Shown: positions 16,744 to 25,858, numbered from the stretch's first letter. The stretch is DNA of 52,390 nucleotides from Clostridium sp. K4410.MGS-306 (GCA_000980375.1 LARD01000021.1:1-52390); one strand, 5' to 3'. The notes: generated by a model from the sequence alone, not told the origin. Translations and numbers: made by a program.

Positions 16744-18483
16744 TTAATTCAAATATGCACCAAATGCCGAGAAGGTTTTGCTTGCTGGCTCTAAGGGCTG
16801 CGCTACGGGATTTTGAGCAACCTTCATTTTTTCAGAAGCGCTATCAGCTTTTGCCGTCTTTTTGCCCTCAACTGCTTTGGTGATTGCAATATTCAGTTTC
16901 GGTATGCCCCATCCGAGCACCACGCCTGAATATATATAACCAAGCAACTGTGCATAGTTTTTATATTTAAGCTGGCTAAGTGCTTTTTGTGCAACTTCTG
17001 CATTCGGGGTATTTTGTGCAGCGACTTCTTTAACTTTTCCTACCAGTTTTCTAAACGGAAGTTTTTTACCGTTTTCCATTGCACTGATATTGAGTTTTTT
17101 AAGAGCAGGATACAGGATTTCTTCGTGAGTTTTTTCTACAGATTTTGTAATATAATCCCACAGTCCTTTTCCTTCAGCTTTTTCATAGTTTACAATATTT
17201 TTATCAAAAGCTTTTGCTGCAAGTTTAGAAACAAAACCGCCGAGAATCAGCCAGTTAGCAAAACCCAGTGTATCTTTGATAACAGATTCTCTAGTTTCAT
17301 TTTTGTCACGTGCTGCAAATATACGGCTCATAATTGTCATACCGTAAATAAACTTAAACTGGTTCATTGTAGGCACCGGGCCTTTGTATTGCAGTTTGGA
17401 TAAAATTTCTTTGCCGGCACTGCCGATGTTTGTGTAAAGCTCTTTAGGATTTTTTAAGATAGTAGCTATCATAGCAGAGCCAATGCCAAGACCCAAGACA
17501 GTTTTTAACACCTTGAATCCGAATGTTTTGTCAGGTTCTCGGCCTTCCACACCAACAAAGCCGTCTGAACCTGTACGTTTTTTGGTCAAATATCTGTTAA
17601 GCGGCTGTACGCTCATACCTACACCTACAGGAACAGCCAGACCGGCAACAACAGTGGCCACTTTTTTATTTTTAATACCCTTGAGCAATTCGCCAAGGTC
17701 TTCGATAACAGCTTTTGGAACTTCGCCTTGTTTAAGATCTTTGTTGATTTTTGCAAGCCTGTCCACAACTGTTTTTCTCATAGCATAAGCATTATCAATG
17801 AGGTTTTCTGCAGAGCCTTCAATATTTGTACCTTTAAACCTAAAGGTAGAACCTGCACCTGTTTCTCCTGTAACAAGCTCAAGAGCTTCTGCCATAGTGG
17901 CTTTTGGTGTTTTATAAGTATTTTCGGGAACTTTTGTCATAACATCAGACAGTTTTTCAACAGTATTTGCGTCAATTGTTTTCCACGCATTTTTACCGTC
18001 TGTTGTATTGTAGCCTTCTATTGAATTGAAGAAGTTTGTCCAATATGCTTTTGCGTCGTATTTGCCGTTTACTTTACCGGCTTCTACAATAGAGCCAAGT
18101 TTGTCGATAGTTTCGTTGTTAGCAAATAAGAGATGTGCCTTAACGCCGTTAGACTTATTAAATGCCGAAGACACAAGATAACCGGCACCAAGCCCCACAA
18201 CACCAGCAGCCGCATGGTTAATGGTTCCTGATGATTCTCTGAAACCTGTTTCCATACCGGCATCAGCAGAACGGGAAAAGTCGACAAGTGTTCTGGGTAA
18301 AACCATTGAGAAAAAGTCGACAAAGCAAGCACCTACAGCAGGGCTTGTGTTAAGGTAATTTAATACCTGAGTACCCATCTCAACAGGGCCTTTAAAACTC
18401 GGGTTGGATGATTTATTATTATTTTGTTGATTTTGTTTTAATGTTTTCGGTTGTACTTGTGATTGTGTAATTCGGGAAATCAT
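16744..18483 (-). CDS. Membrane protein of PSFKG family, paralog 2
   Basis: A 579-residue protein of no known family. It is a paralog of its upstream neighbour (18496-20130). Both have a Gln/Asn/Ser-rich disordered N-terminus, then PSFKGPVE at the same residues (28-35), a xPAVG/xPMVG segment, xVPRTxVD, RESSG, a central hydrophobic segment followed by a xLNRYLTKK-type motif, and the closing tag KTFxAFGxxL. Likely membrane segments lie near 90-110, 265-285, 330-350 and 525-545; there is no signal peptide. It starts 12 bases after its paralog behind CAGGT, so the pair is one transcript. Tandem duplication with strong divergence is the simplest reading. Function unknown. Confidence 0.75.
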   Translation of the reverse strand: MISRITQSQVQPKTLKQNQQNNNKSSNPSFKGPVEMGTQVLNYLNTSPAVGACFVDFFSMVLPRTLVDFSRSADAGMETGFRESSGTINHAAAGVVGLGAGYLVSSAFNKSNGVKAHLLFANNETIDKLGSIVEAGKVNGKYDAKAYWTNFFNSIEGYNTTDGKNAWKTIDANTVEKLSDVMTKVPENTYKTPKATMAEALELVTGETGAGSTFRFKGTNIEGSAENLIDNAYAMRKTVVDRLAKINKDLKQGEVPKAVIEDLGELLKGIKNKKVATVVAGLAVPVGVGMSVQPLNRYLTKKRTGSDGFVGVEGREPDKTFGFKVLKTVLGLGIGSAMIATILKNPKELYTNIGSAGKEILSKLQYKGPVPTMNQFKFIYGMTIMSRIFAARDKNETRESVIKDTLGFANWLILGGFVSKLAAKAFDKNIVNYEKAEGKGLWDYITKSVEKTHEEILYPALKKLNISAMENGKKLPFRKLVGKVKEVAAQNTPNAEVAQKALSQLKYKNYAQLLGYIYSGVVLGWGIPKLNIAITKAVEGKKTAKADSASEKMKVAQNPVAQPLEPASKTFSAFGAYLN

Positions 18484-18495
18484 ATTTTTACCTGT

Positions 18496-20130
18496 TTATT
18501 GTTTTGATTGGTCCAACATCATGCCAAACGCCTGAAAAGTTTTTTTGTTGCTAGTAGACATGATTGAAGGATAAGAAATAAAATCTTTTAATTTTTCCTT
18601 AAGCTTCAGTTGTTCTTTTCTTTCGGTTTCTTTACGCACATACCAAGGAACCAAAATACCGAGTACAAGCATAGAAAATCCGAGTGAACTTACTTCGCAT
18701 ATAGCCCTAAGGCCTTTTGCCTTGGCGCCGCCTTTGTATTCCAATATTTTTTCAACGCCGTTTTTGTCTTTTCGTTTTACAATTCCGTCTGTGATGGCAT
18801 TTGCTTCGTCAAAGCTTTTGAGTTTTGTATCTTTAACCCAGTATACAAATTTCTTTAACGGATTTTTTGTATCGGGGCGTTTTTCCATATAATTTAGAAG
18901 AGGTACACCCTTTACTTTTTGCATTATAGTACCAACAGCTTTAGAAACATAGTCCCCTAAGAAATATAAACTGGAGAATGTTGCAATATCTCTCCAAGTT
19001 ACTTCGTGGAGCTCGTTTTCATCCTCTGCTGCAAGCATTCGGCTTGCAAAAGTAGCTGTGGCAATCCATCTGCACTGATCCATGGAAGGCATGTTCTTTG
19101 TGAATTGAAGCATTTTAAGGCTGGGCTTTTTCATCATAGAAAGCATTGCCACACCTGTCATCAAACCGGCTGCACCGATTTTTTTACTCCAGAATGCAGA
19201 CTTTTGAGCAGGAGTCATTTCTTCTTTTTTCTTGCCTTTGCCAAAGTTTTTGTATATAGGAGCACCGTCTTGTCCTGATGATTTACGGGTTATCCATCTG
19301 TTAATTGACTGCATTGAAGCTGCAAGAGGAATCACAACAGCAAGACCAAGGAGGCTCTTTTTGTTTACAAATTTTGTTGCTTTTTTTACAAAAGCTTCTA
19401 TAGCGCTATGATCTTTTTTAAGATCAATTACAAATTTTTGACCTACATCCACACCGTCACGTAAGAGCGTTGTAATATTGTCGTGGTAAACTTTACCATG
19501 AATTTTTATGTGTTCAGCACCGCCTGTTACTTTAAGGATTTTGTTGTACAGGTTATTGCGCGCTTTCTCAATTACTGCTTTATCTTGAACATTCTTTTCA
19601 ATAATTTCAGCGTATTGGCTCAGTTCATTTTCAAGGCTTTTGGGTTTTAATTTTTCCCATTTTTTGCCGTTTAATACTTCTGCATCCTCAAACAGTCTTG
19701 AAATAAAGCCTTTGGCTGTTCCGTCAGACTGTTTATAGTGGTCTTTTAATGTTTCTAAAGCTTCCTGATTTGCCCACATGCCTGAAAGGCCTTTATTACC
19801 TTTGTTAAAAGCTTCCATAAGCTTGGCAATACCAAGCACAATAAAACCCGGTATCAAACAGTTAACAATAAGTCCGGAAGACTCACGTCTAAAGGTTTCG
19901 GCAGCAGCAAACCCGTTTGTTTTGGCATCCACAACAGTCCTTGGTACAATCGCAGTTGCAAGGTCAATAACAGATACACCGACCATGGGGTTTGTGTTAC
20001 AAGCCTGCAGACCTGCTGTTATAAGCTCCACAGGACCTTTAAAACTCGGGGATTGAGAATTTTTATATGAAGGATTTGTTTGTCCTTTTTTGTAAACTTC
20101 CTGATTGTTAATACTTACTTTGTTTATCAT
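18496..20130 (-). CDS. Membrane protein of PSFKG family, paralog 1
   Basis: A 544-residue protein of unknown function, first of the tandem pair. PSFKGPVE sits at residues 28-35, followed by NPMVGVSVIDLATAIVPRTV, RRESSGLIVNCLIPGFIV (a membrane segment), a helical charged middle (130-260), further membrane segments near 265-285, 330-345 and 470-490, and the end motif KTFQAFGMML. RWITRKSSGQDG matches RYLTKKRTGSDG in the paralog. No Shine-Dalgarno sequence is seen; a -10-like TAGACT lies 6 bases before the ATG, so the mRNA may be leaderless. The leader region contains a hairpin with an anti-Shine-Dalgarno mimic (20167-20223). Confidence 0.75.
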   Translation of the reverse strand: MINKVSINNQEVYKKGQTNPSYKNSQSPSFKGPVELITAGLQACNTNPMVGVSVIDLATAIVPRTVVDAKTNGFAAAETFRRESSGLIVNCLIPGFIVLGIAKLMEAFNKGNKGLSGMWANQEALETLKDHYKQSDGTAKGFISRLFEDAEVLNGKKWEKLKPKSLENELSQYAEIIEKNVQDKAVIEKARNNLYNKILKVTGGAEHIKIHGKVYHDNITTLLRDGVDVGQKFVIDLKKDHSAIEAFVKKATKFVNKKSLLGLAVVIPLAASMQSINRWITRKSSGQDGAPIYKNFGKGKKKEEMTPAQKSAFWSKKIGAAGLMTGVAMLSMMKKPSLKMLQFTKNMPSMDQCRWIATATFASRMLAAEDENELHEVTWRDIATFSSLYFLGDYVSKAVGTIMQKVKGVPLLNYMEKRPDTKNPLKKFVYWVKDTKLKSFDEANAITDGIVKRKDKNGVEKILEYKGGAKAKGLRAICEVSSLGFSMLVLGILVPWYVRKETERKEQLKLKEKLKDFISYPSIMSTSNKKTFQAFGMMLDQSKQ

Positions 20131-20166
20131 AATTTTAGTCTAGCCAATGTCTTTGTATAAAACCCA

Positions 20167-20223
20167 GAGGTGATTAATGCTCTATTATCATATGAAAGAC
20201 CTGCTATAAATACAAATCACCTC
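20167..20223. repeat. Inverted repeat with SD and anti-SD sequences
   Basis: GAGGTGATT (20167-20175) and AATCACCTC (20215-20223) are perfect complements, 39 bases apart. One arm equals a full Shine-Dalgarno sequence and the other copies the 16S 3' tail. On the plus strand the first arm precedes an ATG (20177) opening a 10-codon frame that ends at TAA 20207-20209. The rest of the gap 20131-20433 is AT-rich with nothing else recognised. Confidence 0.4.
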
Positions 20224-20433
20224 AAAAAAAAAATTGCTAGTTTAAAATGTTAAATTTTTTAAACACCTGCAGTGAAATATGATTTTTTATTTAACAATAC
20301 AAATATTTTAAGATTATGTGTACATTTTACGCTTAATCGTTTTTGCGGTGTCTTAAAGTCATATTAAAATTCATTTTTACAAAACTTAATATAAATTCGA
20401 TTTCATATTTCTTTACAAATAATACAAAATCAT

Positions 20434-20461
20434 TAAAGTTTATTTGAAGGTTAGTCGATAT
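20434..20461 (+). promoter_or_regulatory. Sigma28 (FliA/SigD)-type promoter
   Basis: TAAAGTTT, 12 bases, GTCGATAT. The published FliA consensus is TAAAGTTT-N11-GCCGATAA, with spacer length tolerated to one base. The same arrangement, with the same 12-base spacing, precedes the small gene at 32961. Transcription would start near 20470, 27 bases before the ATG. Confidence 0.6.
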
Positions 20462-20496
20462 ATATATCACAACACAGTAAAACAGGGGTGATGCAA

Positions 20497-20754
20497 ATGG
20501 CAGACAACTTTATAAACCAGCCTTTTGGCATGAATATAAAGATTCCTAAAAAAACTCTAAAACAAATAGAAAAAACAGCCCAACAGCACACAGGCGGTAT
20601 TTTTGAACCTCTGTTTAATTTTATTGATGAAAATCAAAAAGTTTTTACAGGCGACATTGCTAACGAAATACAAAAATACAATCTTATGTCATACAACGTA
20701 GGTGCAGCGCTGAGGCACGGAAACACAAACGGAGGCTTTGATGTAAAAGGTTAA
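20497..20754 (+). CDS. Small protein, unknown, with sigma28-type promoter
   Basis: An 85-residue soluble protein of no recognised family. It has a lysine-rich helix (IKIPKKTLKQIEKTAQQ), a middle segment (FEPLFNFIDENQKVFTGDI) and a glycine- and asparagine-rich tail (HGNTNGGFDVKG). The start is ATG 20497, because AGGGGTGAT, a near-complete anti-SD match, lies 4 bases upstream; the in-frame ATG at 20491 falls inside that site. A sigma28-type promoter lies at 20434, and the gene ends at a strong terminator. It could be a flagellar or motility-linked accessory, but only the promoter suggests this. It lacks a clear FlgM pattern. Confidence 0.75.
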   Translation: MADNFINQPFGMNIKIPKKTLKQIEKTAQQHTGGIFEPLFNFIDENQKVFTGDIANEIQKYNLMSYNVGAALRHGNTNGGFDVKG

Positions 20755-20779
20755 AAAAGATATAACCATCATCTATTTG

Positions 20780-20840
20780 AATACCCGTATATTTTAATTG
20801 AGTTTTGTGAACCGCTCAAATAAATATACGGGTATTTTTT
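20780..20840. terminator. Bidirectional terminator
   Basis: A 15-base perfect stem (AATACCCGTATATTT with its complement at 20822-20836), with a small TTGAG/CTCAA hairpin inside, and T runs. It separates the small gene from convergent alr, whose stop codon abuts it. Confidence 0.88.
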
Positions 20841-21969
20841 AGCGTGTATAAACTCTCGGCAAACGCACACGCAGTGCACATGTGAGTTCATAATGTATTG
20901 TACCGAGTATTTTGGCCCACTCGTCAACACCGATATATTCTTCACAGTCACGGCCTAAAAGTGTGATAATATCGCCTTCCTGTGCATCACAATCAGTTAT
21001 ATCAAACATCATCTGATCCATGGTTATATTTCCGATTTGTTTAACCTTTTTGCCGTTAATTATCCCGTATATTTTATTGGAAAGCCCGCGAAATACGCCA
21101 TCAGCATAGCCTATGGGGATTGTCGCAATTTTGGTTTTTCGCACTGTTTCAAAGGTATGAGAATAGCTTACGCCCTCGTCAGGGTCTGCAACATGAATAT
21201 TGGTTATTCTGCCTTTTAAAGACATTGCGGGTTTTAAAAAAGGTTCCTTAGCTCCTTTTATCAAATCCGGCTGAAGCCCGTAAATTCCAATACCTACACG
21301 TGCCATATTGTAGTCAAAATCCTTGTAACACGCAACTGCAGCCGTATTGCAGCAATGAACAAGCAGACCTTTTGTATCAACATTATCAACAACGCTTTTA
21401 AACTGCTCATACTGCTCACAAGCGTAAGATTCTGTCTCTGCTGTAGCAAAGTGTGTAAATATCCCCTCAAGCTCTATAAAATCACAGGCTCTTATTTTTT
21501 CTATAAATTCTACTGCTTTGTCAGGACGCACACCGATTCTGTTCATTCCCGTATCTATTTTTACGTGGACTTTGGGTTTTATTTTTAGTTTTTCATATGT
21601 CTGGCGGCAGGCTTCTATGTGTTCATCCGAAAAGACTGAAACAGAAATATTATTCTGAGCTGCTCTATCAAAAGACCACACCGGCACAGCGCCCAGCACA
21701 AGAATTGGAGCAGTGATATCATTTTCTCTTAGCTGCAGCCCTTCGTCAACTGATGACACACCTAGAAAATCCACACCCGAAGCAAGCAATACAGGAGCTA
21801 TCATAACAGCGCCGTGGCCGTATGCGTCAGCCTTTACCACTGCAAAAAGTTTTGCATCTTTTTTCAGGTACTTTTTAAACTCTAATATATTATGCTCTAT
21901 GCAATCCAGATTTACTTCTACCCAGGCATCTCTGTGGGTATTTAAAAAAGAGGCTCTGTTAAATTTCAC
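20839..21969 (-). CDS. alr: Alanine racemase
   Basis: Converts L-alanine to D-alanine with pyridoxal phosphate for peptidoglycan. The 376 residues show the N-terminal barrel with the PLP lysine in VVKADAYGHGA (Lys46), HVKIDTGMNRIGV, EGIFTHFATAE, ARVGIGIYGLQP and, in the C-terminal domain, GVSYSHTFET (catalytic Tyr) and IPIGYADG, ending with a typical ELTCALRVRLPRVY. The start is GTG at 21969 with GGTGG upstream. It is transcribed alone and divergent from the phosphoesterase gene. Confidence 0.96.
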   Translation of the reverse strand: MKFNRASFLNTHRDAWVEVNLDCIEHNILEFKKYLKKDAKLFAVVKADAYGHGAVMIAPVLLASGVDFLGVSSVDEGLQLRENDITAPILVLGAVPVWSFDRAAQNNISVSVFSDEHIEACRQTYEKLKIKPKVHVKIDTGMNRIGVRPDKAVEFIEKIRACDFIELEGIFTHFATAETESYACEQYEQFKSVVDNVDTKGLLVHCCNTAAVACYKDFDYNMARVGIGIYGLQPDLIKGAKEPFLKPAMSLKGRITNIHVADPDEGVSYSHTFETVRKTKIATIPIGYADGVFRGLSNKIYGIINGKKVKQIGNITMDQMMFDITDCDAQEGDIITLLGRDCEEYIGVDEWAKILGTIHYELTCALRVRLPRVYTR

Positions 21970-22067
21970 TTTACCACCCGCTATCGTTTTTTACACAATA
22001 ATTCTATCTCAAAAAATATATTACATGTTAAAATTTTAATATATAAAAAAAACACAAAGGAAAAAAC

Positions 22068-22814
22068 ATGAAAATAGCGGTAATATCAGATATACACGGG
22101 AATATGCAGGCTCTTCAAGCTGTATTAAAAAACATTAAAGAAGAAAACTGCGATAAAATCTTCTGTCTCGGAGACCTTGCAATGGCAGGACCTGAGCCGG
22201 CAAGAACCATCGACAAAATACAGGAGCTGATTAAAACAACTGATTTTACCTGTATACAGGGAAATACTGACGAAATGATTGCTAATTGCGACAATCAGAT
22301 GATTCATATGCTGGAAGAAAACAACCCTGTTATGGCACACGCGCTGGAGTGCGATGCAACAGTCGTTTCAGAAGAGCAAAAACAATTCTTAAAAAATCTG
22401 CCCCCGCAAAAAGAGTTGGAAATCGAAGGCGTCAAGATACTGTTGGTACATGGCAGCCCTAGAAAAAACAACGAAAACATCTACTGCGATTTAAAAATCG
22501 AAGAAGTTGAAGAAATGATAAAAGGCACAGATGCAAACATTATTTTTTGCGGTCACACACACGTACCTTGCGGATACCAGACAAACACAAGACAAACAGT
22601 TGTCAATGTCGGCAGTGTAGGCCGTCCGTTTGCGCAAAAGCCAAAATCCTGTTATGCCATTCTTGAAATCAATAACGGAGAATTTTCTATCAAGCACAAC
22701 CTTGTTGATTACGATGTGAAAACAGCATCAGAGATATTAAAAGGCAGAGGTTTTGAAGGAGCAGACAAGCTGGCTGCTATGCTAATAAGCGCCACAAGCA
22801 GATACCCGCAGTAA
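22068..22814 (+). CDS. Metallophosphoesterase, YfcE/MJ0936 type
   Basis: A 248-residue calcineurin-like phosphoesterase. All metal-binding blocks are present in order: DIHGNMQAL, GDLAMAGPEP, GNTDEM, VHGSPRK and GHTHVPCGY. The protein is longer than the minimal YfcE (about 180), with extra helices between GNTDE and the VHGSP block. The substrate is unknown; family members act on phosphodiesters. AAAGGA precedes the ATG. purB follows after 27 bases, so they probably share a transcript. Confidence 0.88.
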   Translation: MKIAVISDIHGNMQALQAVLKNIKEENCDKIFCLGDLAMAGPEPARTIDKIQELIKTTDFTCIQGNTDEMIANCDNQMIHMLEENNPVMAHALECDATVVSEEQKQFLKNLPPQKELEIEGVKILLVHGSPRKNNENIYCDLKIEEVEEMIKGTDANIIFCGHTHVPCGYQTNTRQTVVNVGSVGRPFAQKPKSCYAILEINNGEFSIKHNLVDYDVKTASEILKGRGFEGADKLAAMLISATSRYPQ

Positions 22815-22841
22815 CAGATTGTCATAAAAGAGGCAAAACTT

Positions 22842-24137
22842 ATGATTGAAAGATACAGTTTAAAAGAAATGAAACAGTTGTGGGAGCTCGAATCAAAATT
22901 CGGATTTTATCTCGAAGTTGAGCTTGCAGTTTGCGAAGCATACAACACGCTCGGCCAAATCAGCAACGAAGACTTAAAAACCATAAAAGAACGCGCCAAT
23001 TTCAGCGTTGAAAGAATTGACGAAATTGAAAAAGAAGTCGGCCACGACGTCATTGCCTTTTTAACAAACGTTAATGAAAACGTAGGCGATGCATCCAGAT
23101 TCATCCACATGGGTATGACAAGCTCCGATGTTATAGACACAGCTTTTGCGCTTCAAATCAAAAAGGCATCTGAAATTATTGAAAAAGACCTTGATAAAGT
23201 TATTGAAACCATCAAAAACAAAGCAAAAGAGCATAAAAACACAATCTGTATCGGCCGTTCTCACGGTATACACGCAGAGCCTATGACCTTCGGGGTAAAG
23301 CTTTTAAGCTGGCTTGATCATTTTGAAAGAGCGAAAAGAAGGTTTATTGCAGCAAAAGAAGAGATTGCCCAGGGTCAAATTTCCGGCCCTGTCGGGACTT
23401 ACAGCAATATCTCGCCGGACATAGAAAAACTTGTTTGCAAAAAACTGGGTCTAACACCCGCAAAAATCTCCACACAGGTGATAGCCAGAGACAACCACGC
23501 ATATTATATGCAATCGCTTGCCTTGATTGCATCTGCCATAGAACAATGCGCTATTGAAATACGCCATCTGCAAAGAACAGAAGTGCTTGAAGCAGAGGAA
23601 GCATTCAAAAAAGGCCAGAAAGGCAGCTCTGCAATGCCGCACAAAAAGAACCCGATTTCTTCAGAGAATCTCTCAGGCCTTGCCCGTGTGGTAAAAAGCA
23701 ATGCAGCAGCAGCATTGGAAAATATTGCACTCTGGCACGAAAGAGACATTTCTCACAGCTCTGTAGAGCGTATTATTTTTCCGGATTCAACAATTCTTAT
23801 TGACTATATGCTCAACCGCTTTGCTAACGTTGTTGAGGGGCTTGTGATTAACAAAGAAAATATGCTCAAAAACACATCACTATTTGGTGGAATAGTTTTT
23901 TCCCAAAGAGTGTTGCTTGAACTTACCAACAAAGGTCTTTCAAGAGAAAAAGCCTACACGCTTGTTCAAAAAAATGCACTTGAAGCTTTTAACAAACCTG
24001 ACGGAAATTTTAAACAAAACCTTTTGTCTGACCCGATGGTGTGTGAGCATCTAAATGCTGACGAAATTGAAAACTGTTTTGATTCAAGTTACTATTTAAG
24101 AAATATAGACGAAATTTATTCAAGGTTTGGAATTTAG
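22842..24137 (+). CDS. purB: Adenylosuccinate lyase
   Basis: PurB catalyses two fumarate-releasing steps of purine synthesis (SAICAR to AICAR and adenylosuccinate to AMP). The 431 residues show the superfamily helical fold with MGMTSSDVIDTAFAL, GRSHGIHAEPMTFG, the signature SSAMPHKKNPI (flexible catalytic Ser loop) and RDISHSSVER. Length matches the short bacterial type. GAGG precedes the ATG. It is flanked by the phosphoesterase and a small membrane-anchored protein gene 12 bases downstream. Confidence 0.97.
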   Translation: MIERYSLKEMKQLWELESKFGFYLEVELAVCEAYNTLGQISNEDLKTIKERANFSVERIDEIEKEVGHDVIAFLTNVNENVGDASRFIHMGMTSSDVIDTAFALQIKKASEIIEKDLDKVIETIKNKAKEHKNTICIGRSHGIHAEPMTFGVKLLSWLDHFERAKRRFIAAKEEIAQGQISGPVGTYSNISPDIEKLVCKKLGLTPAKISTQVIARDNHAYYMQSLALIASAIEQCAIEIRHLQRTEVLEAEEAFKKGQKGSSAMPHKKNPISSENLSGLARVVKSNAAAALENIALWHERDISHSSVERIIFPDSTILIDYMLNRFANVVEGLVINKENMLKNTSLFGGIVFSQRVLLELTNKGLSREKAYTLVQKNALEAFNKPDGNFKQNLLSDPMVCEHLNADEIENCFDSSYYLRNIDEIYSRFGI

Positions 24138-24149
24138 TTTGGAGAGCGT

Positions 24150-24767
24150 ATGGGCTGTTTAAAATTTATAATCAAAGTTGCAATCGTTGTACTCGCTATA
24201 GTGGGATTTAAATCACTGGGCGGCTGGGACTGGTGTGTAAAAACATTTCATATAGGTCAAAAGCCCACGCAGCAGTCAATGCTTGAAAAGACTAAAGATG
24301 TGGCAGATTTTTCAAAAATCCCTGACGAGTATGAGCTATCAAAATCTGCAAACATTCTGGGGTTTAGAGCTGTTGTTGCCGAACATGGAGCAACAGGGCA
24401 AAAGCTGGCTGTAGTCAACGAAAATAAGAATATAAAAATCACACAGGAAGATTTTAAAAACGGACAGCTAAAAAAAAAGATAGACGATGTTAACAAAAAG
24501 CTGGAATATCAATACATCCATGTTGAAAACTTTAAAATCTTAAAACAGGGCACAATGAAAACAATGGGCCAAAATGCTCCTTATGCACTTTTTGAAGCAG
24601 AAGTTACAAACCTGCCTGTAAAAAAACTCAAAGGTATGATTTGCGTTGCCAAAGACAAAGAAGGCAAGAACAAAATCATTGTTTCTGCTAATGACGGCGG
24701 AAAATATTCACAAATAATATCAGAACAGTTTTTTAAGAATGTAAAATTAAATGACGCAAAAAAATAA
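24150..24767 (+). CDS. Membrane-anchored protein, unknown
   Basis: A 205-residue protein that I do not recognise. Residues 5-22 (KFIIKVAIVVLAIVGFKS) are a single membrane anchor or uncleaved signal. The rest is charged and lysine-rich, with an alternating pattern (FRAVVAEHGATGQKLAVVNE, YALFEAEVTNLPVKKL) suggesting a small beta-rich domain on the outside. Its last 17 bases overlap ribD, so the two are translationally coupled within the phosphoesterase-purB-ribD transcript. Confidence 0.75.
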   Translation: MGCLKFIIKVAIVVLAIVGFKSLGGWDWCVKTFHIGQKPTQQSMLEKTKDVADFSKIPDEYELSKSANILGFRAVVAEHGATGQKLAVVNENKNIKITQEDFKNGQLKKKIDDVNKKLEYQYIHVENFKILKQGTMKTMGQNAPYALFEAEVTNLPVKKLKGMICVAKDKEGKNKIIVSANDGGKYSQIISEQFFKNVKLNDAKK

Positions 24768-25854
24768 TGAAAAATATATAAAAAAATGTATAAAACTTGC
24801 CAGAAAAGGGGAGGGGAAAGTTTCGCCTAACCCGCTTGTTGGAGCGGTTATTCTGGATAAAAACGGAAAAATTGCAGGGTACGGCTGGCATCAAAAGTAC
24901 GGCGAAGCACACGCAGAAGTAAATGCAGTAAAAATGGCAAAAGAAAAAGGAATAGACATAAAAGGCGGCACTATCTTTGTAAGCCTTGAGCCGTGCTCGC
25001 ATTTTGGGAAAACCCCTCCGTGCTGTGATTTAATAATAAAAGAAGGCCTAAAAAAAGCTGTAATTGGCTGTGTTGACCCAAATCCAATTGTATCGGGACG
25101 CGGTATACAAAAGCTAAAAGATGCCGGCATTGAAGTTGTTACAGGTATACTGGAAAACGAATGCAAAAAGCTTAATGAAATTTTTATAAAAAATCAGCTC
25201 GACAACAAACCTTTTATTGCTATAAAAACCGCATCCACACTGGATGGCAAAATCGCAACTAAAAACGGATCTTCAAAATGGATTACAACTGAAAAAGCAC
25301 GTAAACATGTACAAAAATTGAGAAATAAATACGACGCAATCCTCACAGGCTCAGGCACTGTTATTGCAGACAACCCGTCTTTGACAGCCAGAATAAAAAA
25401 CGGAACAAATCCAATCCGCGTAATAATAGATTCAAACGGGCGCACCAGCGCAGAGTCCAAGGTTTTTAACAATGACGGAACAAAAGTTTTTCTTGCTGTT
25501 TTTGCTCAAACCGACACCTCAAAGTATCCTGAAAATGTTGAAATAATAAAATGTCCCAAACTCGAAAGCACCGGTAAAATTGACCTTCAATTTTTAACCC
25601 GAAAGCTTTATGAAAAGGGAGTAAGAAGCATACTCGTAGAAGCCGGTGGCACATTAAATGGAGCTTTTATCAAAGAGAAACTGGCAGACAAGCTTTACCA
25701 GTTCATTGCACCTAAAATTCTCGGCGACAAAGACGGAAAAAATTTTGTCGAAGGTTTTGATATCAATGACATAAATGACTGTGTAAAGCTAAACATAACA
25801 AACGTAAAAATGTTTGACCCCGATATTCTTGTCGAAGCGGACTTTATTTGTTAA
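24751..25854 (+). CDS. ribD: Bifunctional riboflavin biosynthesis deaminase/reductase
   Basis: RibD deaminates and then reduces the pyrimidine intermediate in riboflavin synthesis. The N-terminal deaminase domain (1-145) carries the zinc motif HAEVNA (His54, Glu56) and PCSHFGKTPPC (Cys82, Cys91). The C-terminal reductase domain (150-367) shows FIAIKTASTLDGKIAT, SKWITTEKARKHVQKLR, NPSLTAR, NPIRVIID and ILVEAGGTLNGAF. Both domains look intact and the length matches. The other rib genes are not in the window. Its end lies 4 bases from the convergent regulator stop, with no terminator visible. Confidence 0.96.
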   Translation: MTQKNNEKYIKKCIKLARKGEGKVSPNPLVGAVILDKNGKIAGYGWHQKYGEAHAEVNAVKMAKEKGIDIKGGTIFVSLEPCSHFGKTPPCCDLIIKEGLKKAVIGCVDPNPIVSGRGIQKLKDAGIEVVTGILENECKKLNEIFIKNQLDNKPFIAIKTASTLDGKIATKNGSSKWITTEKARKHVQKLRNKYDAILTGSGTVIADNPSLTARIKNGTNPIRVIIDSNGRTSAESKVFNNDGTKVFLAVFAQTDTSKYPENVEIIKCPKLESTGKIDLQFLTRKLYEKGVRSILVEAGGTLNGAFIKEKLADKLYQFIAPKILGDKDGKNFVEGFDINDINDCVKLNITNVKMFDPDILVEADFIC

Positions 25855-25858
25855 TTTT

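Noticed and set aside
20497..20754. Small gene as FlgM (anti-sigma28)
   Set aside because: The C-terminal helices typical of FlgM cannot be recognised; only the promoter type hints at motility.
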